A stretch of 26,767 nucleotides of DNA from CAVSUR01 sp052143655 (GTDB lineage Bacteria; Actinomycetota; Actinomycetes; Streptosporangiales; Streptosporangiaceae): the NCBI GenBank assembly GCA_052143655.1, contig JBKQSL010000404.1, positions 1-26,767 of the forward strand. Reading direction: 5' to 3'. The notes beneath the pieces were generated by a model, which ran no database searches, was not told the DNA's origin, and was given only the letters and a program-made list of their open reading frames with translations. Positions 20,194-26,767 of the stretch are shown here, piece after piece. A program made the translations under genes and the position numbers. Within the stretch, counting starts at the first letter, position 1. Each line of letters begins with the position of its first letter.

Positions 20194-20322
20194 CCCGGTT
20201 GTCGACGGCGGCACGCGGCCGGGTCCCGATCGTGTATGCTCGCCTGGCGGTTGCGCAAACCGGCGGGTGTGAGCCCGGCAGGTTGTGCAGCTATTCGGTC
20301 CGACGCCCTTGGCGCTGGCCGT

Positions 20323-20398
20323 GCCCCCTTAGCTCAGTCGGCAGAGCGTCTCCATGGTAAGGAGAAGGTCTACGGTTCGATTCCGTAAGGGGGCTCCA
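20323..20398 (+). tRNA. tRNA-Thr (anticodon GGT)
   Basis: A complete 76-base cloverleaf: acceptor stem GCCCCCT/AGGGGGC, D-arm TAGCTCAGTCGGCAGAGC, anticodon stem TCTCC/GGAGA enclosing the loop ATGGTAA (anticodon GGT, reads ACC and ACT), T-arm ACGG-TTCGATT-CCGT and an encoded CCA end (20396-20398). No repeated copy of its 3' end is seen in the window, so I find no integration att site. Confidence 0.97.
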
Positions 20399-20645
20399 GG
20401 TGGTGGGCGTTTTTCGAATATGGAACCGTGTACCTCCTTCGATTGAGTGGCATTTGAGTGGCAAATGCCGTGCAATGCAGGAGCTCGTGACCTGGGAGTT
20501 TGCTGCACAGTAGGCGCGGTACAGCGATTCCCGTCTGGGGAACAGGTTCTGGGTCAGGCTCGACGAGAGCATGAGCTTGCCCGTGGCTGGGTCTACGGAG
20601 AGTGACGAGCCCCTACGGGTCCTGCGCCGTCCACGTCAACAGAAC
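20399..20645. other. AT-richer region between the tRNA and the insertion element
   Basis: The composition drops noticeably in GC (for example GGCGTTTTTCGAATATGGAA). TTGAGTGGCA occurs twice in a row (20444-20453 and 20454-20463), and GGCATTT/AAATGCC form a 7-bp stem with a 7-base loop. I see no gene with motifs; an open frame antisense through the tRNA is not real. It is probably the remains of foreign DNA beside a tRNA gene. Confidence 0.45.
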
Positions 20646-22289
20646 GATGCTCCTATGGGCTGTCAAGGGCTTGGATGACATTTCGATGACCTATTTTCTT
20701 TGGGTTCGGCGAATGAGGATTGTGCCGGACTGGGCGACTGCTGGGCGGCGGACAGGACAGGGAGGGGCCACTCGCGGCGGAGGGCAAGCTCTTAGGAGGT
20801 CACATGGCCAGCAGGCTGGAATGGGGCCGGGGACGGCCGACGAATCGTTCGAAGGCCAGCAGGGATGCGGCAGCCGATTAGCGGGTCAGGCCGTCCCCGG
20901 AGCTGGGGGCGTCAGTCAGCGGCGGCGCGAAGCTTGGGGTAGATCTCGCGGGCGACGTAACGCTTGAGGCAGCGGATGATCTCTGTCTTCGACTTTCCTT
21001 CTCCCGTGCGGCGCTCGACGTAGGCGCGGGTCGGGGATGGGAGCTCATCCGGGTGATCACGATCCGCCACAGGGCGTGGTTAGCCTGGCGGTCGCCGCCG
21101 GGGTTGAGGCGGTGGCGGGTGCGCTTGCCCGAGGATGCGGGGATCGGGGCGGCAGCGCACAGGTGCGCCCAGGCGGCCTCCGAGCGCAGTCGCTCAGGAT
21201 GGTCCCCGGCGGCAATCAGCAGCAGGGCGGCAGTGTCGGGGCCGACACCGTATAAGGCGAGCAGGCCGGGAGCGCGGGCGGTGACGAGCGGGACGATCAG
21301 CTCATCGAGGCGCTCGAGCTGGCTATCGAGAAACTCGGCGCGCCGTCCCAGCTCGCGCAGCGCGATCCGGGTGGCGTAGCCCACCGTGTCGCCGGGGCGG
21401 GGCCGCAGCGCGGCCGTCTGGGCCACCAGGGCGGTTACGGTGTGGCGGGCGAACCGGGCCCGCAGGTCGTCGGGCCCGGTCACGATCAGGGATCTGGCCT
21501 GGTTGACGGTCTGGGTCCGCTCGGCTCGGGCGCTGCGCTTGGCGACCATCAGCGCGCGGATCGCCTCGACGGAGCCGTCCCGGCCTCTCGGCGCGCCGCG
21601 GGCCCGGCCCGACTGCGCGGCCCGGGCGGCGCTGACGGCATCGAGCGGGTCGGACTTGCCCTGCCGGCGCCGGTCCTGCCGGTCGGAGCGGCCGGCCTCG
21701 ACGACCCGGACGCCAGCGGCCGTGATGTGGCGGGCCAGGCCTGCGCCGTAGCTGCCGGTGCCCTCGATGCCGACCAGGCAGACGGTCCCGAACCCGCCGA
21801 GCCAGCCCAGCAGGCCCGCGTAGCCAGCCGGGGTGACCGGGAACTCCGCAACGCCGAGTAACCCGCCGATGGGGTTCAGCGCCGCGGCGACGTGCGTATC
21901 TGCGTGAGTGTCCACTCCGCCGGTGATGGGTGTCTCTACGATGGTCAATGCCATCTCTTTTCTCTGGTTGAAGGGGTGGCACGCACCCGCTGGCCGCCCG
22001 ACCTGTGAACCCCGGCCTCTTGCACAGGACGGGCAGATCAGACCGGCAGCGCCGGTGGGTGCCATAAAACCTGGGACCCGGCCGACAGATCGTTTCGCAG
22101 GACAGCCCGAGCGGCGTCAGCCGATTCGGAGGTCAGGCCGGGACCCAGGCGTCCGACCCTACGCTCACACCACCGCAAAACCACGGAAGCAGGGCCGGGG
22201 CCGGAAGCACTACCCACATCCTCCCTGCCGATTATTCGTCTGAATCGGCCGTGCACCGCGGTCGTTTTTCGCCGCGCAGATCGTCCTAT
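20646..22289 (-). mobile_element. IS110-family insertion sequence
   Basis: The element is defined by its transposase and long non-coding flanks on both sides. Candidate ends are the similar 11-mers GATGCTCCTAT (20646-20656) and GATCGTCCTAT (22279-22289), in the same orientation, giving about 1.64 kb. This is a normal size for a family without long terminal inverted repeats. The 335 bases upstream of the transposase (21955-22289) would be the place for a bridge RNA in the IS110 subgroup; 266 bases lie downstream. No second copy is present here to fix the ends, so they are inferred. Confidence 0.6.
20912..21954 (-). pseudogene. IS110-family transposase, frameshifted near the C-terminus
   Basis: The N-terminal RuvC-like DEDD domain is intact: first Asp in GGVDTHADTHVAA, Glu in GIEGTGSYGAG, the last two Asp in KSDPLDAVSAARAA. 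The C-terminal Tnp domain follows (LYGVGPDTAALLLIAAGD), with the catalytic Ser region APIPASSGKRTRHRL. After about codon 308 (TRMSSHPR) the frame changes. Restoring one base between 21030 and 21031 gives RAYVERRTGEGKSKTEIIRC and then LKRYVAREIYP, the usual family ending, stopping at 20912. Without the missing base, translation runs to 20878 as unrelated residues. ATG 21954 has only a weak GAGAAAAGAG upstream. DNA-strand exchange activity is probably impaired, but catalytic residues are retained. A sequencing error is the alternative explanation. Confidence 0.85.
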
Positions 22290-22440
22290 TGTGGTCAGCT
22301 TCATCGTTGATGGCATGCCCGGCGACCCTTTGGTCGCGCGGGTCGGTCCCGGGCGTTGTGGCGCTCGTTCGGACGGCATTCGGACGGCCTGGCGAGATAT
22401 CCGGCGCGGGCTTGCCCGGGTCGTGGCGCCTCACCGGGCT
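21955..22440. other. Non-coding region: IS110 upstream end and adjacent spacer
   Basis: The first 335 bases belong to the presumed left end of the IS110 element, where a structured bridge RNA would be encoded. The rest (22290-22440) has a 6-bp stem with a CTTT loop (22322-22337) and no supported gene. Confidence 0.5.
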
Positions 22441-23625
22441 TCAGGGGAGGAAGCGTTCTATCTCGTGGACGACCACGGGCCAGGCTGGTTCGCGGGCGGT
22501 GAGGATGTGATTGCCGCTGTCGACTAGGCGCAGAATGCTGCCGGGTATCTGCGCGGCCAGTTCGCGGGCCTGCTGGGCGGGCACGCGCTGGTCGCGGCGG
22601 GCGTGCATGATCAGGGTGGGGCAGCGCACGCGGGTGGCGAGAGCGGACACGTCGATGCGGGCGAAGGTGTCGAGGAAGCGCACGACGTTTTCGGTGGAGG
22701 TGGTGGCCCGCTGCAACGCGTTGAAAGCATCCCAGGTCTCGCGGGACTCATCGGGCAGGAACTGGGCGGCGAATACCTGGCGGTAGGCGGGATCGTCGCG
22801 GCGCCAGGCGACCCGGCCGATCTGGAGGTCCAGTGCTGCTTCTTCCCGCTCCTCGGCGGTCTGGGCCCGGATCAGCCGGCCGCGGGCGTAGCCGCCGACC
22901 AAGAGGAGCTGGCTTACCTGCTCGGGGTGGGCTACCGCGTAGGCGATGGCCACGGCGCAGCCCTGGGACAGGCCGATCAGGGGGAAGCTGGTGAGCCCGG
23001 CCGCTGCGACGACCAGTTCCAGGTCCTCGACCCAGGTCTGCAGGGTGAACTCGCCGGCCTGCCAGTCGGACAGGCCGCAGCCGCGCTCGTCGTAGCGCAC
23101 CAGCCGGTGCCGGGCGGATAGCGCGTCGATCCAGTGCCCCCAGATGACGCTGTCGCGCTCCAGGTCCAGGTGGGTCAGCCAGTTGGCCGCCTTGACCAGC
23201 GGCGGGCCTGATCCGCTGGTGGCGTAGGCGATGCGGACCCCGGCGGGAGAGCGGCAGTACCGGATTTCCTGGTCCCGCGCCGTAGCACCCAGGCGTGGCG
23301 GGGGCGCCGAGTCCGGCGGCTGCCCGGTCACCTCGCCGATGAACCGGTAGCCGAAGCCGCGGACAGTTGCGATCAGCTGCTGGGAGGCACCGTCATCGCC
23401 GACCGCCTGACGTGCGGCCTTGATCCTGCTGCAGAGCGTGGAGTCGCTGACGAAACGGTCGCCCCACACCGCGTCCAGCAGCTCCGCCTTGGGCACTACC
23501 CGGTCGCGATGCTCCAGCAGGTAGCGCAGCACGCCGAATACCTGCGGCTGGACGTGCACCACCGCCCCGCCACGACGCAACTCGAAGCGGGCCAGATCGA
23601 GCTCACAGGTGCCGAACATGTACAT
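22441..23625 (-). CDS. Winged-helix DNA-binding / alpha-beta hydrolase fusion, probable transcriptional regulator
   Basis: Residues 1-97 form an OmpR/CadC-type winged helix: LRYLLEHRDRVVPKAELLDAVWG, recognition helix SDSTLCSRIKAARQAVGDDG, wing IATVRGFGYRFIGEV. After a Pro-rich linker, residues 118-394 are an alpha/beta hydrolase with nucleophile Ser220 (GLSQGCA), Asp345 (HARRDQRVP) and His373 (DSGNHIL). All triad residues are present, so it may hydrolyse or bind a small ester or lactone-like signal and regulate genes accordingly. There is no membrane segment, unlike CadC. ATG 23625 follows GGAGG by about 8 bases. It is divergent from the secreted repeat protein at 23801, across a 175-base region that would hold both promoters. 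That makes the propeller gene the obvious candidate target; this link is inference. Confidence 0.88.
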   Translation of the reverse strand: MYMFGTCELDLARFELRRGGAVVHVQPQVFGVLRYLLEHRDRVVPKAELLDAVWGDRFVSDSTLCSRIKAARQAVGDDGASQQLIATVRGFGYRFIGEVTGQPPDSAPPPRLGATARDQEIRYCRSPAGVRIAYATSGSGPPLVKAANWLTHLDLERDSVIWGHWIDALSARHRLVRYDERGCGLSDWQAGEFTLQTWVEDLELVVAAAGLTSFPLIGLSQGCAVAIAYAVAHPEQVSQLLLVGGYARGRLIRAQTAEEREEAALDLQIGRVAWRRDDPAYRQVFAAQFLPDESRETWDAFNALQRATTSTENVVRFLDTFARIDVSALATRVRCPTLIMHARRDQRVPAQQARELAAQIPGSILRLVDSGNHILTAREPAWPVVVHEIERFLP

Positions 23626-23800
23626 GGGGCCGCCCTCCGCCGATTATGTCCGCGGCTGCCGCGCGCCGGCAATGGCGCGTCCATGAGTTATCCAGCCGAT
23701 GTCCAAGTGGTCTCCATGTATCCCAGGGTGCGGCGGGCCAGGCTAAATCGCCGCCGGCATCAGCCGGAGGCAGATATTCGCTGCGGCGGGGGAGAGGAAC

Positions 23801-24952
23801 ATGAGCAACATCCATTCAGTGACAAACCTGGCGGTCAGGCTGGGCCTGCGGCGCGGGAGCCAGCGCCCCGTCCGGAACGGCAGGCGTATCGCCTCCCGCG
23901 TCGCGGCTTTTCTCGCCGTCGTGCTGATGACAGCTGGCGCGACCGCGGCTCAGGCGGCGGCCAGCACCGGACCATCGATAATCCTGAACGGCGGCAACAC
24001 CGACATCGCCGTCCAAGGACCCGACAACACCCTGACGTTCTACTGGGCATTCGACGGCAGCAGTACCTGGACGGCCGAGAGGGTCGCCTCGTCTCGCACC
24101 ACGTATTCCGCGCCGTCGATGATCCTCAACGGCAGCACCATTGATATTGCCGCGCAGGGACCAGGCGACAGCCTCGACCTCTACTGGGCCACCATCGGCA
24201 CCGGCACCTGGCACTCTCAGACGGTTGCCGGCCCGGGCACCACTTACTCTGCGCCGTCGATGATCCTCAATGGCGGCAACATCAACGTAGCCGCCATGGG
24301 CGCGGGCAACAGCCTGTCGTTTTACTGGGGTACTGCCGGGGCCGCCTGGCACTCTGAGTCGCCGGCCGGCTCGGGCACTACATACTCCGCGCCGTCGATG
24401 ATCCTCAACGGCAACGCCGTCAATATCGCCGTCCAGGGCCCGGGCAACAGCCTGGAGTGCTACGCGGCGCTCGTCGGCACCGGATACTGGGACCCTGCGG
24501 CCGTCGCCGCGGCGGGCACCACCTTCTCCGCGCCGTCGATGGTCGCCGACGGCAACAGCGTGGACATCGCCGCCCAGGGCCCGGCCAACGCGCTGAGCCT
24601 GCACTCGACAGTCAACGGCTCGGGCTTCTGGACATCCGAAAATGTCGCCAGCTCGAACACGGCCTTCTCCGCCCCGGCCATGATCCTCAACAGCAACGGC
24701 CTGGACATCGCCGTCCAGGGCAACGGCAACGCGCTCGACATCTACTGGGCCCCCAACGGCAGCGACACCTGGGACGCCGGAACGGTCGCCGGCCCGGACA
24801 CCACCTACTCCGCTCCGGCGATGGTCCTCAACGGCGGCGGCGTCGACATGACCGCCACCGGTCCGGGCGGCAGCCTGTACGACTACTTCGCGCAAAACGG
24901 CAGCACTACCTGGAGCGCCGGGACCGTTGCACCGCCAGGCAGCGTCGGCTAA
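23801..24952 (+). CDS. Secreted seven-repeat protein, probable seven-bladed beta-propeller (lectin-like)
   Basis: The 383-residue protein has a long signal peptide: basic Arg-rich n-region, hydrophobic VAAFLAVVLMTAGATAA, and a cleavage region AQAAAS near residue 52. The mature part is seven tandem repeats of 46-47 residues (57-383), with nothing else after them. Each unit follows the pattern APSMILNG-x3-(I/V)(D/N)IA-x2-G, then (N/D)(S/A)L, an aromatic strand (YWA), G-x2-W-x5-VA and TTYS. Seven short units rich in Gly, Trp and Asn suggest a closed seven-bladed propeller, as in PLL-type bacterial lectins. This fold call comes from repeat number and length. ATG 23801 has GGGGGAG 8 bases upstream. 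A 15-bp-stem hairpin follows the stop. The ligand is unknown; a cell-surface or environmental sugar is a guess. Confidence 0.85.
   Translation: MSNIHSVTNLAVRLGLRRGSQRPVRNGRRIASRVAAFLAVVLMTAGATAAQAAASTGPSIILNGGNTDIAVQGPDNTLTFYWAFDGSSTWTAERVASSRTTYSAPSMILNGSTIDIAAQGPGDSLDLYWATIGTGTWHSQTVAGPGTTYSAPSMILNGGNINVAAMGAGNSLSFYWGTAGAAWHSESPAGSGTTYSAPSMILNGNAVNIAVQGPGNSLECYAALVGTGYWDPAAVAAAGTTFSAPSMVADGNSVDIAAQGPANALSLHSTVNGSGFWTSENVASSNTAFSAPAMILNSNGLDIAVQGNGNALDIYWAPNGSDTWDAGTVAGPDTTYSAPAMVLNGGGVDMTATGPGGSLYDYFAQNGSTTWSAGTVAPPGSVG
23969..24949 (+). repeat. Seven in-frame 138-141-bp repeats (propeller blades)
   Basis: Units of 47, 47, 46, 47, 47, 47 and 46 codons. Top-strand landmarks are CGCGCCGTCGATGATCCTCAA-like junctions at the start of units 2-4. 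The third and seventh copies each lack one codon. Units 2-4 are most alike at DNA level, suggesting recent duplication; unit 5 is the most diverged. Confidence 0.9.
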
Positions 24953-24966
24953 CTGTCCTGACCGCC

Positions 24967-25008
24967 GGCGCTCCGTCCCGCATCTGCACTGCCGCGGGAC
25001 GGAGCGCC
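24967..25008 (+). terminator. Hairpin terminator candidate after the propeller gene
   Basis: GGCGCTCCGTCCCGC (24967-24981) and its exact complement (24994-25008) form a 15-bp stem with a 12-base loop, starting 14 bases after the stop codon. No T-tract follows, so it is a U-less, GC-rich hairpin of the kind common in actinobacteria. Confidence 0.65.
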
Positions 25009-25291
25009 CGTCCCTGGGTGTGCTTCGGCGGGGGACGACCCGGCCCGACCGATCCCAGGGTCACGATCGATGCCGTAGCTGCGCCGGGTGATCCCAGCCT
25101 GGATCGCGCCGCCAAGCGCCCGCCTCGCCGCAAGCATGAACAACGCCTCCCGCCGCCCCACAGGGACGAACGCATGGGCGGTCACCCGGGCACCCGATCG
25201 GCCTATTCTGGGCGGGCTCTGAGGGCGTCGATCGTGTATCGACTGCCGCGCCGATCGGCGGGTAGGGCGCGTCGATGGTCACGAGTTGCAG
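25009..25291. other. Intergenic spacer without a supported gene
   Basis: Apart from a small inverted repeat GTCGAT/ATCGAC (25227-25243), I see nothing in this stretch. Several open frames exist on both strands, none with a motif or a ribosome site. Confidence 0.5.
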
Positions 25292-26138
25292 TTACTCGGC
25301 GTAACCTGCATGTCCGGATTGCCGTTCGCGGGCGGGCATCTGGTTACCGAGGCACTGCCGCTCGCGGCGTCGGCGCGCGAGATGGACGGTGATGCCGGCG
25401 GCTACCTCGACCGTCTCAGGCAGGACCCGCATGATCTGGCCATATACCTGTACCTGCTCCATACCTGTACCTGCTCCGAGGCCGGCAATCCGGGGTAAGC
25501 CGAGATGGTCGATAGGTGGCCAGCATAGTCGCGGGCACTCATCGTCAGGCGCCGCCCGATCACGACCTGCCGGACATCGGCGAACGCTTCGGACCGCTGG
25601 AGTTCCGTGCCCGGGCACTGCATGTCATGTCCCGGTGGCATCCCATCCGGAGACGGAACCTCGTCGCTGTCAGGGAACGGCGCCCGGGCCGCGCGGACAG
25701 CTTCCTCCACAGCCGGGTCAGCCAGCCTGGCTGGCCCGCCGAACGAGGCAAGCACGCCACCGGGCTCCAGCAGCGCGGCCATGCGAGGCCACCGGCCCTC
25801 CGGGCTCGTCCAGTGCAGCGCCGCCGCCGCGTAAACGAGCCCGTAGCCCTCGCCCGGTCGCAAGTCCCCGAACGCGGCTCGCACGGTCTTGACGTTTGCT
25901 GGCACGTGCTTAAGCAGCCCGGCGAGCATGGCCCCGTCAGGCTCGGTCGCGGTGACCGTGACCCCCGCTGAGCGAACAGGCGGGTTGCCTTGCCTGTCCC
26001 GGCACCAACCTCAAGGGCAGTCCGGACCGGCTGACCCGCGTACGCCATCACCAGGTCGAAAAGCTCCGCGGGATACCCCGGCCGGAATCGCCCGCAGGCT
26101 TCCGCCCTCCCTCCGAAGCTCAGGGCGCGACCAGACAT
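25292..26138 (-). pseudogene. Class I SAM-dependent methyltransferase, doubly frameshifted
   Basis: The start (ATG 26138, AGGA 8 bases before) reads MSGRALSFGGRAEACGRFRP and then motif I ALEVGAGTGKATRLFA. At a C-run on the top strand (25962-25966) one base is missing. Adding it restores VTVTATEPDGAMLAGLLKHV, followed by AAFGDLRPGEGYGLVYAAAA and LHWTSPEGRWPRMAALLEPGG. Near the end, the 17-base block ATACCTGTACCTGCTCC is duplicated in tandem (25444-25460 and 25461-25477). Removing one copy restores ASEQVQVYGQIMRVLPETVE and then VAAGITVHLARRR, the expected C-terminus, ending at a TAA at 25292. Two independent lesions argue for a genuine pseudogene. The intact ancestor would have methylated an unidentified small molecule, and the two large pieces are otherwise well preserved, so inactivation is probably recent. 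Confidence 0.85.
25444..25477. repeat. 17-bp perfect tandem duplication inside the methyltransferase pseudogene
   Basis: ATACCTGTACCTGCTCC occurs twice back to back. Because 17 is not a multiple of three, it shifts the reading frame; collapsing it to one copy restores the conserved C-terminus. Confidence 0.97.
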
Positions 26139-26287
26139 GCCGGGCATCCTCGCATGACCCGCGCCGTCAAGGCCCGGCCTTTTCGCGCGACCCGGCCGCC
26201 CGGTCATGGACAGCGGAACTCTGACGCAACGATGATCGCCCATCGGCACGAGCACCGGACCGACAGCGCCTCCATAGCGACAGATCG

Positions 26288-26346
26288 GCCCGTTCGGTGT
26301 TCGGCCGACCCCGTCGCCTGAGCCCCGTATCGAATACCGAACGGGC
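26288..26346. repeat. 16-bp inverted repeat upstream of the methyltransferase remnant
   Basis: GCCCGTTCGGTGTTCG (26288-26303) and CGAATACCGAACGGGC (26331-26346) are complementary at 15 of 16 positions, with a 27-base spacer. It lies between the permease stop (26431) and the methyltransferase start (26138), both read leftwards. It could be a terminator for the permease operon, an operator, or a small mobile repeat. The rest of 26139-26430 shows no gene. Confidence 0.7.
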
Positions 26347-26430
26347 GGATATTCGCGTTGGTCAGGGCTCACTGGTCACTGCCTGCGACGGGGCCGGGGT
26401 CGTGGGTATAGCGGCGCGCCCTGGCCGCCG

Positions 26431-26767
26431 TCATGCGTCCCGGCGGTCCAGCAGCGTCCAGGCGATGGCGTACACGATGGCGACGAACAGGCACATCACG
26501 CCGAAGCCGGGCCAGGGCTGGAGGGTGTGGGCGGCGGGGTGGACGCTGGTGAGCTGGCTTCCGGCCTGGGTCGGCCAGAACTCGGTGACCGGGTTCCGCC
26601 ACGAGTCCGGCAGCGCCTCGGCGATCCCGGGGAGGACGAGCACGACGCCCACCATGGCGGCGATGGCGGCGGCCGGGTGGCGGAGCAAGGCCCCCGCCGC
26701 GACGCTGAGCACCGCCAGGGCGGCCAGGTACAGCCCCGCTCCCGCCACCGCCCGGGCTACCCCGGGA
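26431..26767 (-). CDS. ABC-2-type transporter permease, C-terminal part (runs off the window)
   Basis: The frame is open to the window edge and gives 111 residues. It reads VAGAGLYLAALAVLSVAAGA, LLRHPAAAIAAMVGVVLVLP, a loop with FWPTQAGSQL, then a last helix GFGVMCLFVAIVYAIAWTLL ending in DRRDA. This is the usual end of ABC-2-like permeases in actinobacteria: two helices, an extracellular loop, a final helix and a short R-R-D-A tail. The partner ATPase gene is expected beyond the right edge. The substrate is unknown; such permeases often export antibiotics or lipids. Start not visible. Confidence 0.75.
   Translation of the reverse strand, partial: PGVARAVAGAGLYLAALAVLSVAAGALLRHPAAAIAAMVGVVLVLPGIAEALPDSWRNPVTEFWPTQAGSQLTSVHPAAHTLQPWPGFGVMCLFVAIVYAIAWTLLDRRDA

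Noticed and set aside
20323..20398. tRNA 3' end as an attachment site for an integrated element
   Set aside because: No second copy of the tRNA 3' sequence and no integrase gene occur in the window, so there is no support for an att pair.
20291..20572. A short antisense peptide frame through the tRNA (contains TESNRRPSPYHGDALPTELR)
   Set aside because: This peptide string is the well-known false translation of tRNA genes read on the wrong strand.
20602..20967. A 121-codon top-strand open frame at the right end of the IS110 element
   Set aside because: No motif, no ribosome site, mixed composition, and it runs antisense into the end of the transposase gene.
25286..25498. A 70-codon top-strand open frame over the 17-bp duplication
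   Set aside because: It lies antisense to the restored C-terminus of the methyltransferase; its Leu-Tyr-Leu-Leu stretch comes from the duplicated block.

Overview
The window is very GC-rich throughout, with G/C-ending codons, strong GGAGG-type ribosome binding sites and several GTG starts. An S-(hydroxymethyl)mycothiol dehydrogenase (MscR) places it in a mycothiol-using actinobacterium. I cannot name the genus.

Region 1 (1 to about 11.2 kb) looks like a hypoxia/dormancy-type island. From left to right it holds the 5' end of an AcuC-like deacetylase gene; a collapsed cytochrome bd locus in which fragments of cydA and cydC are fused by deletions; a class I-type polyhydroxyalkanoate (PHA) synthase; a phasin-like granule protein with its own AT-rich promoter and a strong terminator; an Acg-family nitroreductase-like protein; a tightly overlapped operon of two universal stress proteins (USPs) and a GNAT/ADP-forming acyl-CoA synthetase fusion (Pat-like protein acetyltransferase); a third USP; an aldo/keto reductase; a class IV aminotransferase remnant; and MscR. 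The same gene types make up the DosR/DevR dormancy regulon of mycobacteria and related clusters in other actinobacteria. Four sites resembling the DosR box (GGGACTTTAGTCCC) lie between these genes. Two of them sit 88 and 91 bases ahead of two USP starts and share 11 identical bases. A plausible reading is that stalled cells store carbon as PHA, tune enzymes by acetylation, and detoxify aldehydes and nitro or reactive nitrogen compounds.

Region 2 (11.2 to 20.4 kb) is housekeeping and cell envelope: a PepN-type M1 aminopeptidase, a convergent PH-domain-like membrane protein that overlaps it, a 917-residue single-pass membrane protein with coiled-coil, Trp-rich and Ala/Pro/Lys-rich repeats, a secreted Ser/Lys/Pro-repeat surface protein, an alpha/beta hydrolase, and tRNA-Thr(GGT).

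Region 3 (20.4 kb to the end) is accessory. It has an AT-richer stretch after the tRNA, an IS110-family element with a frameshifted transposase, a winged-helix/alpha-beta-hydrolase fusion regulator divergent from a secreted protein made of seven 46-47-residue repeats (probable seven-bladed beta-propeller), a methyltransferase pseudogene broken by a one-base slip and a 17-bp tandem duplication, and the C-terminal part of an ABC-2-type permease.

The items I consider most worth following are the DosR-like regulon with PHA synthesis, the regulator/propeller pair, and the IS110 element with its candidate ends.
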